Assembly: GCA_903813345.2 (NCBI GenBank)
Contig: CAIIXF020000007.1
Location: 28,755,564 to 28,819,563, forward strand
DNA length: 64,000 nt
Source: Owenia fusiformis
Lineage: Eukaryota > Annelida > Polychaeta > Sabellida > Oweniidae
Direction: 5' to 3'
Below are positions 50,671 through 61,893 of the stretch, piece after piece. Both the position numbers and the translations under genes were made by a program. Under the pieces are notes generated by a model. That model did no database searches, was not told the DNA's origin, and worked only from the letters and a program-made list of their open reading frames with translations. Numbering within the stretch: the first letter of the stretch is position 1; each line of letters begins with the position of its first letter.

Positions 50671-50774
50671 TAATCTAGCATCAGCTATATGGATAAATGC
50701 CTTTGAAAGTCATTCAAAGTTAGTAAATCTTGTATAAACAACCGGAAGTTATGATGACGGATCCGCGCATGCGC
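50671..50774. promoter_or_regulatory. Bidirectional PNPO / CW-PWWP promoter
   Basis: Only 80 bp lie between the minus-strand PNPO ATG (50670) and the first plus-strand ATG (50751). The interval ends with ACCGGAAGT (ETS-type core, 50741-50749), followed by TGATGACG and a perfect GCGCATGCGC (NRF1-type palindrome, 50765-50774). No TATA box. Head-to-head housekeeping promoters often carry these two sites. Start sites are not known, and the real start codons may lie further into the first exons. Confidence 0.7.
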
Positions 50775-53700
50775 ATCGATGAGAAAAGTTTTGAGGCGCA
50801 AATTTTGTTTTTCGTTCAACAACAGGTAAAAATACAAGTCCGAACATTGCCAGGCAGCTTAGACGAAATCAATATTGACTACACTAATGAGATATTGACA
50901 AATCCCACTTCTGTGCCCTACATTATAAGTAAGATATTTTCTTTGTCTTTACCATGGATTCTGAATTTTGTCGCTGCACCGTCGCGGCTTTGTGTAAGGA
51001 CCAAACCCGTCTGGCCTTACTCACGTCGAGAGCTACCATGTTAGATTTTGAAAGTATACTTTCAAAATCTAAGTAGCTCTCGACGGGAGTAAGTCTGGCC
51101 CAGTTATCTACTCTCGATATCTACGACAGGAGTAGATAACTGGGCCAGACGGGTTTGGTTAGGCTTTGGGTAGCCTTTCCCAATGGCCATGAATAGTAGG
51201 ACTAGGGACATCTTGAAGTCTAGGCTTTGGGTATGGCCACTGACTTGCTAGAGACTCGAGTAAGCTTTGGGCACCCGGGTAGCCTAGAGGCTTGGCTTGG
51301 CCCGTTTTTTATAGTTCTTTGGGCCATTATTTATGTGAGTTTTCTAGGCTAGACATTGGGGAGAACCAGGGGTGGACTGGATCTGATACAGTGGCGGATA
51401 CAGATTGGATCCTTGCACTTGGTGCAAATTTTGAGTCTGGAAAAAAGTCTAAGTTAGACAAAAAACATTTACGCCCATGTTTTGATAAATTGGCCCAAAA
51501 AGGCTTCAAAAGGCTAAATTATGCCCAAAACGGCCTATTTTTTGAGGCCCTACAAAAAATATCTGGGCCCACTAAAGGGGGGGGGGGCAGGCACAATGAA
51601 CACGCGGTACTAACTTCGACCATTTGAATTTTTGACCTACCGGGTGTTTGAAAATCAAGGACTGCGAGTCTCATACTGCACCGTTTTTCTTCAAACTTGT
51701 TCCATTCAAAGCAAAACAAAATTGCCTTTCTGTTGGTACATTGCTTTATTGTAAAGAGTCCATCGTTTTAGCAGCGGTTTGGTCCCCAGTTGTGAGAAGC
51801 CCTTCTCACAGCTGGGGACCAAAATGCCGCTGAAAGTAGGGACTCTGTAAAGCAGAATAATGTACCAACAGAAAGGCATTTTTGTTATGCTTTGAATGGA
51901 ACAAGTTTGAAGAAAAACGGTGCAGTATGAGACTCGCAATCCTTGATTTTCAAACATCTAGTAGGTCAAAAATTCAAATTAACAGTCGAAAGTTAGTACC
52001 ACGTGATGAAGAAATGGGTGAAACGATTGAAAAGAAAAATGAACAAATATTAGCGAACAACATTTTTGATCATCATTTGTTCTTAATTCTGTCTTTTTGC
52101 AGATGAAGCAAGCTCTTAGCTGATGTCATGGCAACATGTGATGTCAGGGCACCCTCTGATATCATAGCTCCATTTTCTGTCAAGCCAGCCTCTACTGTCA
52201 AGGCAAACTCGGATATCAAGCATTCATCTGATGTCCTCACAAGAAGAAAACTAAAAAAACTTCTTCACCAAGGTGAAAACAGCTAAGTTATTTCGAATCA
52301 TTTTTCTCTTAATATCTTCTTACTATAAAGCACAATGGTCTATCTGTCATTCTGTCTGTCCAGACATCTCTTCCTACACCGTTTGACCTTGGATCCTCAT
52401 ACTTGGTCAACAACCTAAGTGACCCCATGGGCATTCTGCAAAGGTCAGAGGTCAAGGTCATTCCAAGGTAAACATTCATTATCTAGGTATTGGCTTTGAG
52501 ACCATTGGTCTGTGCTGTGACCCATGATTAGGTGACCCGAGGTCAGGGTCAATGTTTTTGGGTCAAGGTCATCTCAAGGTCAATATATAAGTATTTGGTG
52601 TTTTAATGACCTTGGGGACTGATTAAAAAAAACATTTTTGGGCTCCTAAAACCCAAAAGTGGACCTTAAATTAAATAATAAGGCTTTAAATCAGTTAAAA
52701 GGCCATTAATGACCAAAAGGCCCAGTTTTTGGGGCCTAAGGGCTTTTTTCTGAGCCCATCCAGGGGGGGGGACTGGGCCCCTAGCCCCCCCCCCAGGTCT
52801 GCCAGTGGATGTGACCCTTGGATACCCATGATTGGGTGACCTGAGGTCAAGGTCATTCCAAGCTCAAAGGTCAATATCTAGGTTTTTGGCGTTTAAAGAT
52901 CCTGAAGGCTACTGTGACCCTTGGAGACCTATGATTCTATCTGATTATGGGTCAAGGTCATCTCAAGGTCAAAGGTCTATATCAATGTTTTTGGCCTTTT
53001 AAGGACCTTGAAGGATAGTGTGATGCTTGGCGGTCCAAGGTCACCTCAAGTTCAAAGGTGAATATCTAGGTACTGTAAAACGGGTATTGTTAGCGATCGC
53101 TATAGTTTCGCTAAAAATTCAATTCACTAAAATAAACCGGGGTTAAAATAAACCGGGCGCTAAAATTTGCAAGTTCCCGGGAAGCTAAAGTAGTATTTAA
53201 GGAGCTTTTCGTTCAGTGCTCGACTTCCGGTTTGTAATTTGAAAAAGGTAAATATTTTTAAATAGTATGTTTCTTTCAATATCTGAAGGATAAATAGCCA
53301 TCCATCAGTGAAATAGTATTAGTAGTAAACATAAAGATAAAAGGTGTTAATTGAACACAGTTCAACAACCAATGATATTGCTTAAATTCTCCCGTACCAT
53401 AAGTGAGCAAATGCATTTCGCTAATTTGATTTTTTAAAGATTAATCTTCATTTCGCTAAAATTTCCCGCGCTAAAACCCCCTAAAATTGAAAAATCGCTA
53501 AAATTTCCCGGTGTCAAAATTACCCGTTTTACAGTATTTGGCGTTTCAAGGCCTTTCAACAAGTTCACCTCAATTCGAGAATCAGTCTTGGTCAAATGTT
53601 CAAATATACAAGTATTTAGCATATTATGGGAGCTGATGCCATGTGGGGGCTGTTATTACCCTTGGTGACTTGAACGGGTAGATTGCTAGTGTTGATAAGC

Positions 53701-55590
53701 CTATCAGATAGGGGGTGCTCTGAAATCAGATAATTTAAAAAGATCTTTTGCGAAATAATGGCATCCAGCAAAGAAAATGTTGTTCATGTACATGTCCAGA
53801 AAAAAAGTATTAGTAAGCTGTTTTTTGTGAAGTGTACATTATTGGCTATTTCAGTGCTCTTATAACATTTGATATTTTAGAAAAAAAGTCAGTTGACCCT
53901 CAATAGACATTTTTGAATTTTTAGGTACCATAGACAATACACCTGTTCATGATAGCTACAAAGAACAATTGGAATTGATCAGCAAACTTGGACAGGTGGA
54001 GAAACACGATGATGGAACAGACACAACTCAGTCAAGCCAGACTTCAAATACAACCAGTCTTGGCTCATCCATTGTGCGGCAGGTATGTTCAAGTTATAGG
54101 TAATTTATCCTGTATATTTGAGAATTGCAATTTCTATTGCTGCAGAGTACAGACCAACTGGTGGATCCAGGGAGGGGGCCCCAAAAATATAATAGGGTCT
54201 GCCTTTTTAGGCCAAATTAGCGAAAAGTGGGCCTGAAATTTTCAATATTTGATTTTATGGGCTCAAAACTATTTTCCTGAATTGATATTTGACTTAGCCC
54301 CTGGATCCGCCAGTGAGAACTATATGTTTGTATATACAGTGAAACCTGTTAAATTGAGCACCTCTAGAAGGGGAACACCTCTAATAGCAGAACACTTTTC
54401 AAGAGTCCCAAGACCAACTGACTTCATGTTAAAAGAACCTCTTTAACAGTAAGTGAAACACCTTGCAAGTGGAACACTTTTTAGAGGTACCAAAAGTGTT
54501 CCACTTAAACAGGTTTCACTATTCATGTATGTACATTTGTATACAGTGATGCACCTCTAGTACATTATAGATGAAACAAGATATAACTAAGAGGTTCACT
54601 GTGAATATATTCCTTGCTATCAAATTGATTATCAAATTAAATTCATTACAAATCCACCTACATCACCACAAATAACCAGAGGAAACTTGATAGATCAAAT
54701 CTAATTTATTTTGGTGAGGGTCATTGCACATTGATTTGTTTTGAATTAATTATCTTAAAAGTAACAATGTTTTCAATTCCATGTACCATTCAATGTATGC
54801 TACCTGTCTTTGTATGCTGATAACATTTCAGGTACAAAATGATACATGGGTCCAATGCGAAAACACAAGTTGTTTAAAATGGCGACGGGTGCCAAAATTA
54901 GATGCAAAAAAATTAGATGAAACTTCTTGGTTCTGTAAAATGAACCCTGATGAATGTCATAACTTCTGCGAAGCTGCTGAGGAAGATTATGATGTCTGGG
55001 AACGCATGATCAAAAAATGTGGTTACAAGTTTATCCACTCTACACTGGATGAAGGGACCCTGGTATGGGCTAAAATGCAGGGCTATTGCAAGTAAGACTT
55101 TTGATGATATAGCAAAAATTAGGGATGGGTTTGAAGGCTTCGGAACAATAAACTTAACTTAAAAATAAAAATAAATAACAGGGATTTCATTAGCAGCGGG
55201 CAACAGGCGATTTTCATCGGTTGTTTTCACAAAATCGCCTGTTGTATTTAGGGACTTTTCCATGTTAAATATATGATATCCATTAATTTTGCCTGTTGTT
55301 TTAATTTATTTATTTTAATTTATTTAGCCTGTTGTGAGAAATTCTAGTGAAATCCCCGAATAAATAAATGTGTGGATACTGTACATGCAATTTATAGATG
55401 GCCAGCCATTGTGACAAGGGACCCTGTTGGTGGAGCGCATGTCTTCTCAGATACGGATGGCGAGCCTTTGTCCTACCATGTAGAGTATCTCGGCAAGAAG
55501 CATACACATGGTTGGGTGCAAAATCAACATGTGGAGTTGTATGGAGAAGCCTCTAAACCACAATCATCAACGACATGCACATCAAGCAAG
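50751..55590 (+). CDS. ZCWPW2: CW zinc finger and PWWP domain protein, ZCWPW2-like, 3' end not seen
   Basis: Chromatin reader: CW domains bind methylated H3K4 and PWWP domains bind methylated H3K36 and DNA. Secure exons: 53925-54082, 54832-55091 and 55398-55590; the exon to 52272 (LTRRKLKKLLHQ) also joins in phase. Exon 54832-55091 has WVQCENTSCLKWRRVP ... SWFCKMNPD ... NFC, giving the four Cys and Trp of the CW fold, then EGTLVWAKMQGYC. The next exon continues KWPAIVTRDP ... YHVEYLGKKHTHGWV, completing the PWWP (CKWP core across the intron). The WVQCEN..CLKWR and WFC.MNPD blocks fit ZCWPW2 better than ZCWPW1. The 5' end is less sure. Either 50751-50928 splices to 52120 (phases fit), or translation starts at ATG 52128 in an exon entered at 52103, since all frames from that acceptor hit early stops. 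The last visible exon ends at AAG/GTCAGA inside the first unit of a minisatellite. Confidence 0.82.
51000..51160. repeat. Nested double hairpin in intron 1
   Basis: Outer pair ACCAAACCCGTCTGGCC / GGCCAGACGGGTTTGGT encloses two hairpins: 51024-51084 around GATTTTGAAAGTATACTTTC, and 51096-51148 with CTGGCCCAGTTATCTACTC pairing with its complement. Confidence 0.88.
51638..51962. repeat. 325-bp near-perfect palindrome
   Basis: Arms of about 155 bp with centre near 51798 (GAGAAGCCCTTCTCAC). For example, GTTTGAAAATCAAGGACTGC on the left is mirrored by GCAATCCTTGATTTTCAAAC on the right. The short frames on both strands here are mirror images of each other and are not genes. Probably a foldback transposon. 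Confidence 0.93.
52390..53070. repeat. Dispersed repeat rich in AGGTCA half-sites
   Basis: Imperfect units of about 110-150 bp with the theme TGACCTGAGGTCAAGGTCAT, TCTCAAGGTCAA and ATATCTAGGTTTTTGGCGTT; continues after the MITE at 53535-53650. Contains several TCAAGGTCA strings and a directly repeated CAAGGTCAAAGGTC. Interrupted at about 52610-52805 by a G/C-run repeat of the family seen at 54150-54315. Confidence 0.8.
53073..53534. mobile_element. MITE with TA duplication, TIR CTGTAAAACGGGTA
   Basis: A 462-bp insertion in the half-site repeat. Ends CTGTAAAACGGGTA / TACCCGTTTTACAG, flanked by TA; sister repeat units read CTAGGTTTTTGGCG without it. The interior has CGCTAAAATTTCCCG motifs in both halves. 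Confidence 0.9.
54150..54315. repeat. Short dispersed repeat (GGTGGATCCAGGGAGGGGG)
   Basis: Starts CTGGTGGATCCAGG and ends CCCCTGGATCCGCCAG, so the ends are inverted; about 165 bp within the intron between the N-terminal exon and the CW exon. Confidence 0.75.
54335..54522. mobile_element. Second copy of the 39-214 MITE
   Basis: Ends AGTGAAACCTGTTAAA and the complement TTTAAACAGGTTTCACT-like; the interior GGAACACCTCT and AGAGTCCCAAGA match 39-214. Confidence 0.8.
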
Positions 55591-57512
55591 GTCAGACATT
55601 AATCAACTACATGCACATCAAGCAAGGTCAGACATTAATCAACTACATGCACATCAAGCAAGGTCAGACATTAATCAACTACATGCACATCAAGCAAGGT
55701 CAGACATTAATCAACTACATGCACATTAAGCAAGGTCAGACATTAATTAACTACATGCACATTAAGCAAGGTCAGACTTTAATCAACTACATGCACATCA
55801 AGCAAGGTCAGAAACTAATCAACTACATGCACATTAAGCAAGGTCAGACATTAATCAACTACATGCACATCAAGCAAGGTCAGACATTAATCAACTACAT
55901 GCACATTAAGCAAGGTCAGACATTAATCAACTACATGCACATCAAGCAAGGTCAGACTTTAATCAACTACATGCACATCAAGCAAGGTCAGACATTAATC
56001 AACTACATGCACATCAAGCAAGGTCAGACATTAATCAACTACATGCACATCAAGCAAGGTCAGACATTAATCAACTACATGCACATTAAGCAAGGTCAGA
56101 CTTTAATCAACTACATGCACATCAAGCAAGGTCAGACTTTAATCAACTACATGCACATCAAGCAAGGTCAGACTTTAATCAACTACATGTACATCAAGCA
56201 AGGTCAGACATTAATCAACTACATGCACATTAAGCAAGGTCAGACATTAATCAACTACATGCACATTAAGCAAGGTCAGACATTAATCAACTACATGCAC
56301 ATCAAGCAAGGTCAGACATTAATCAACTACATGCACATTAAGCAAGGTCAGACATTAATCAACTACATGCACATTAAGCAAGGTCAGACATTAATCAACT
56401 ACATGCACATCAAGCAAGGTCAGACATTAATCAACGACATGCACATCAAGCAAGGTCAGACATTAATCAACTACATGCACATTAAGCAAGGTCAGACTTT
56501 AATCAACTACATGCACATCAAGCAAGGTCAGACATTAATCAACTACATGCACATTAAGCAAGGTCAGACATTAATCAACTACATGCACATCAAGCAAGGT
56601 CAGACATTAATCAACTACATGCACATCAAGCAAGGTCAGACATTAATCAACTACATGCACATTAAGCAAGGTCAGACATTAATCAACTACATGCACATTA
56701 AGCAAGGTCAGACATTAATCAACTACATGCACATCAAGCAAGGTCAGACATTAATCAACTACATGCACATTAAGCAAGGTCAGACATTAATCAACTACAT
56801 GCACATCAAGCAAGGTCAGACATTAATCAACTACATGCACATTAAGCAAGGTCAGACATTAATCAACTACATGCACATCAAGCAAGGTCAGACATTAATC
56901 AACTACATGCACATTAAGCAAGGTCAGAAATTAATCAACTACATGCACATTAAGCAAGGTCAGACTTTAATCAACTACATGCACATTAAGCAAGGTCAGA
57001 CATTAATCAACTACATGCACATCAAGCAAGGTCAGACATTAATCAACTACATGCACATCAAGCAAGGTCAGACATTAATCAACTACATGCACATCAAGCA
57101 AGGTCAGACATTAATCAACTACATGCACATTAAGCAAGGTCAGAAATTAATCAACTACATGCACATCAAGCAAGGTCAGACATTAATCAACTACATGCAC
57201 ATTAAGCAAGGTCAGACATTAATCAACTACATGCACATTAAGCAAGGTCAGACATTAATCAACTACATGCACATTAAGCAAGGTCAGACATTAATCAACT
57301 ACATGCACATCAAGCAAGGTCAGACATTAATCAACTACATGCACATCAAGCAAGGTCAGACATTAATCAACTACATGCACATCAAGCAAGGTCAGACATT
57401 AATCAACTACATGCACATCAAGCAAGGTCAGACTTTAATCAACTACATGCACATCAAGCAAGGTCAGACATTAATCAACTACATGCACATCAAGCAAGGT
57501 CAGACATTAACG
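55573..57512 (+). repeat. 36-bp minisatellite, about 54 copies, starting across an exon end
   Basis: Unit ACATGCACATCAAGCAAG followed by GTCAGACATTAATCAACT. The period is exactly 36 bp throughout with only point changes (ATCAAGC/ATTAAGC, CATTAA/CTTTAA/AATTAA). The first 18 bases of unit 1 are the last coding bases of the PWWP exon (TCTSSK) and the next 18 begin the intron, so every unit carries a copy of the splice donor. A 648-codon frame (12-residue repeat MHIKQGQTLINY) spans the array but is not the PWWP frame, which meets TAA in each unit. Confidence 0.97.
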
Positions 57513-57524
57513 CTAATTTGAAAT

Positions 57525-60356
57525 GCATAGGTGAAATAACGCCATAATTTTACAGAAATATATTATTTAAGATTGTTACATTGTATACAGTCTAATACCA
57601 ATAGTGACTGGGGGCTCATGCATAGTCCCGTCAACATTCCCAACACAGAATTCATTTCATAAAATGAAATAGAAAAAATAAACAATCTAATCCATTTGGT
57701 CCCATTCATATGTGACGTAATATTTTCTAATTTTATTTAGTTGTCATAGGTAATATCCTTGCTGTCATTTGATTGGCAACTGTAAGGATTTTGTTTGGAC
57801 CCATATTGATAAAATGTTTGCTCAAAAAATTGCAATTAGTTTCACATGTACATTTTTGTATAATCTGGACCGCTGCACTAAGATATAAAGACAAGGTGAA
57901 ATAGAAAATAAGGTATTTTTTATATCCTAAACTAAAAGATTTTCTGCTATTGAGTTTTCAAAGATCTTTTGGAGTAAAAAGAGTATTGTTGAAAATAATG
58001 GCCATTTCAAGTCGAGGCTGCAAAAATGATATTTTAATGAACTTTGTTTTACATGTAGCTAGAATTATCCCAAAACAATATAATTTGGTACCTGAGACAT
58101 CAATGCAAAGAGCTGATGCTGAATGACATAAACATTAATTGGTTTCAAATTACAAAAGTCTTCAATTATATGAGCTCACCTGCAAATTGCTTATTATCCC
58201 AACGAACGAAGTTTGGTAGGGATATAGTGAAGCCCTCCGTCCGTCCGTCTGTCCGTCCGTCAGTCAGTCAGTCTGTCCGTCTGTCCGGAAGATAACTCAA
58301 ATACTAGTAGATGGACTTTCTTCATATTTAGTGGAAATATGTATATTGGTGAATTGTTTTACGCAAAAAAAAAATTTTTCAAGATGGCCGCCGCTTTAAA
58401 AATGACGGGACTTTTTCGCAAAAATCATAAATTTTTCATTCTGAACCAAAGTAATTAATATTATTGTTTGAAATTTTGGTAGTATATTCACAACATTTAT
58501 CTATTTCACACATATTCCATGTTTTTCATCCTGACCCCCAGGGGCCGTGTATGGGGGGGCAGGAAAACAGAAATTTTCGCTAATTTTTAGATCTTTCTAA
58601 AGTATAGTTTTATTATACTCAAATGAAAGGCAATTAAGAGTAGATTGCAAATATTGTATCTTTTTTCTGATTCGAGCCTCGTAAAATTCAAAATGGCCGT
58701 CTAATGTACAATTTCGCAATAATTTTTCGATCCCTTCAAAGTATGGCTATATTATACTCAAATTGAAGGAATGTTGGAGTAGATCACAATTATGGTATTA
58801 TTTTTCAGATTTGTATCTCAGAAAATTCAAAATGGCTGCTTTGCAGGAATTCGCAATTCTAAAATCTAACTTTTTCAATTTTAACCAAAGTAATGAGTAT
58901 AATTGATTGGAATTCGCTAATTGATATTTTGTTCGCTGGGATTTGCTACTCCGCGATTTTTCTGAAATTTTGCAATGATTGTGGATCAAATTTTCAATTT
59001 TTAAGTTATCAAAAATTACTTGTTTTCTAAAAGACAGCCATTTCTTTAAAAAAAGAAATTTTTAATAATTTGAATACCAGTTATCAATTTTAGAGGTTGA
59101 TGTCTAATGCAAATCAGATTTTGCTCAAAAAATCATTGAGGTGAAATTTTTAAGATGGCAACCAATTTCAAATGGCCACCATTTTTAAAGAAAAATGTAA
59201 TTTTGATGACTCAAATTGTCTAGGGTGATACCTAAAGGGCATGGTACTTCTGCGCTGCTTGAGATAGAAATTCCTATGTGCATGGTCACTCAATTTAGAA
59301 TATGCTCCTTTTTGTAAAAAATTTATCTTTGATAACGCAAATACGATAGTAGACAGATTTGATTCAATTTTTATATGCTCATCAGGGATGTACATGTATG
59401 ACTCAGCTCAAGAAAGTATTTCCAAGGTGGCTTGTGAATGCAAAATGGGTGCCATTTTTTGTGAAAATTAAATTAAATTTCAGTTCATTGGACTATCAAT
59501 TTATGGACAAATCTGGCTGAATATTATTGAATCAAAAGTATTACATTCTTAAAATCATTTCTGTCATTTAAACTCTTATTTCCAAAATTAATTAAATCCA
59601 GAATGACCCCCCCCCCCGTCCTGAACTATTGATAACACATATAAAATATCATTTTTACTGTTCTACATAAACATATTTCATTACATCACATCATATTTAT
59701 AATACATGTACTTCGAAATATATTTCCAATTTCCTAATAGGCACTTTTGAGCAAACATGAAATATTGAGATGATTTCCATATTTATATTTACTCAAACAA
59801 AGCTCAGCTTTGACAATGAGGCTATTAATATATAATTTCTCAGGTTTGGATTTTAAATTGATTCCAAATTACTTATCAGTTACATTTAATCTGAGGTTAT
59901 AAAGATTTTTCTTCAAAAATAAATTCTCTATTTAATTACATATTTCTATAATCTGAGGACATGGTATAGAAATGTTCATATGTGTCTAGCATATGATTAC
60001 AATATTTACAATTTGGTGACTTTGATATTTTCATATTTTCTAAAAGTGTTTTTGTAGCATACATTTTATATAAAAGTTTATATTGTAGCGTTTGTAACCT
60101 TGTTTCTTTTATGTATTTTATTCTACTCCAAATTTCTTTCCAGTTTATGAAACAAAATTAATATAATGATTTGATACATTATGAGTCTTGCAACAAGACC
60201 CTCCCCCAACACCTGACCCCCATATTCATAACAAGAGTTCTTATTAATTGGTATAATTATCTTCCTTATTTGAACTGATTTCAGATAATTATTATACAGT
60301 AATAGTTGTGGTCAGTATATACACTTCTACGAGCATGCTTTTACACAATAGTATAG
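57525..60356. other. Intron or intergenic, repeat-rich
   Basis: Contains a CCGT/CAGT-rich repeat end (58195-58290: ATCCCAACGAACGAAGTTTG then CCGTCCGTCCGTC) followed to about 59480 by diverged units with AAAATGGC(C/T)G and ATACTCAAAT. 59600-60350 is AT-rich and unrecognised. No further exon of the CW-PWWP gene could be identified. Confidence 0.55.
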
Positions 60357-61893
60357 CAATGTACACTCCCCTCCCATAAGTTTGGCAACCTTAGCTCCCC
60401 CATTGAACTATGTGTTAAAGCTTCTTTACGTTTGAATTTTTATTTACTTAACGTGCGATGAAAATAATTATTGATGGAAACGTAATTTGACTTTATTTCC
60501 AATACCCCCAAATTTTCTCAATTTTTTTTTCAATTTCAATAGGTCGAAAATTGATGATAAATTTGATGAATTTTTGAAAATTGACATTCCCATGTTAACC
60601 TATTGGAAATGGTAGGTTTGCCGCAAGTCATTTGACCGAATATCCATCCATCCGAGTCCTTGTAAAAAATACAAGTTAGGTAGGCAATTGGATTTGCTAA
60701 CTTTATTTAACAAAAACTTGATACGTTTCTTCAGGTTCAACAAAGTTATAGGTCTTGAAAGTCAAAATTGTTTTTCAAAAAATCTCTCCCATTTAAATAA
60801 CACAGGAAGCGAAATATGATTTTCAAAAATGACTTTGAAGCTGTGTACTAGGCTCTTAGTATTCATCAAGTAAACTAAACACTTAGTGTACAAAGAAGTT
60901 ATACAATTCAATTATCTATATACAAAAATATTTTTTGCTGAATCTTTTACTGAATAGATATTCTGATTTGCCCCGAACACACCATTTCCCATTGGTTTAC
61001 ATGGGAATGACGATTTTCAAAAATTCATCAGAGGTCCATGTGCAGTATGGCAAGTGATTTTAGGCAGTCATATCTTTCACCATGAGTACTTTCTGGCCAT
61101 AAATACAATGGTTTTTATTAAAACAATATATTTTCTTTCAAGTGAAGTGCCAAATTGATAGTAAAGTATAAATCCAACTCTCTGAAAAATTATGGATTAG
61201 GGCCGCACCTTGGCACTTTTTAAAAAATGTTAGGCTTATTTTCTAAAAAGAGGATCTTGTTTTTCTCAATCTAAACATATCTAAAGTATTAAAGTTAAAA
61301 ACCACATATCCCATGTTATTTTCCCATTGGGAAAACTCATGCTATCCATTGTTTTCAGCATCATTTTGGTCATCGAAAATTGATATCTTCAAAACTAGAC
61401 TTTCAATACCATTATATTTTTGAAGATGTTTTAGACCCCTTGTTGAATAATCTTTTCATGCAATAAAAATCAGAAAAAGGAGATCCTCTAGGTTCAATAT
61501 TTTGAAAAAAATGTTGACATGGGCCCCCTATATTCATAATTTTTCGAATTGTTCGATTGATATTTTTATCATCATGGACACTTCACTTGAAAGAAAACAT
61601 ATTGTTTTAATAAAAACCACTGTATTTATGCCCAGAAAGTACTCATGCTGAAAGATAAGACTGTCTAAAATCACTTGCCATACTGCACATGGTCTTTTTC
61701 CTCAATGTTAATCGAGGAAAAGAATTGGGAAAATTTGGAGGTATTGGAAATAGAGTCAAGTAACGTTTCCATATTATAAGTAATTTCATTGCAGGGTAAA
61801 TAAATAAAAATTTAAACGTAAAGAGGCTTTAATACGTAGTTCAATGGGGGAGCTAAGGTTGCCAAATTTAGGGAGGGGAGTGTACCATATATG
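60357..61893. mobile_element. 1.5-kb foldback element
   Basis: Ends TGTACACTCCCCTCCC and its complement GGGAGGGGAGTGTAC, then arms matching over most of their length. For example, GGTCCATGTGCAGTATGGCA (61033) pairs with TGCCATACTGCACATGGTC (61674), and TTTCTTTCAAGTGAAGTG (61133) with CACTTCACTTGAAAGAAA (61579). No transposase frame. Confidence 0.88.

Noticed and set aside
51292-51627. 111-codon frame in the CW-PWWP intron
   Set aside because: Overlaps dispersed repeat sequence (GGCGGATACAG, poly-G) with a competing frame on the other strand; no domain.
55575-57521. 648-codon frame of MHIKQGQTLINY repeats as a gene
   Set aside because: Produced by the stop-free frame of a 36-bp array; not in the frame of the adjoining PWWP exon. 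Kept as a repeat and as a finding, not as a gene.
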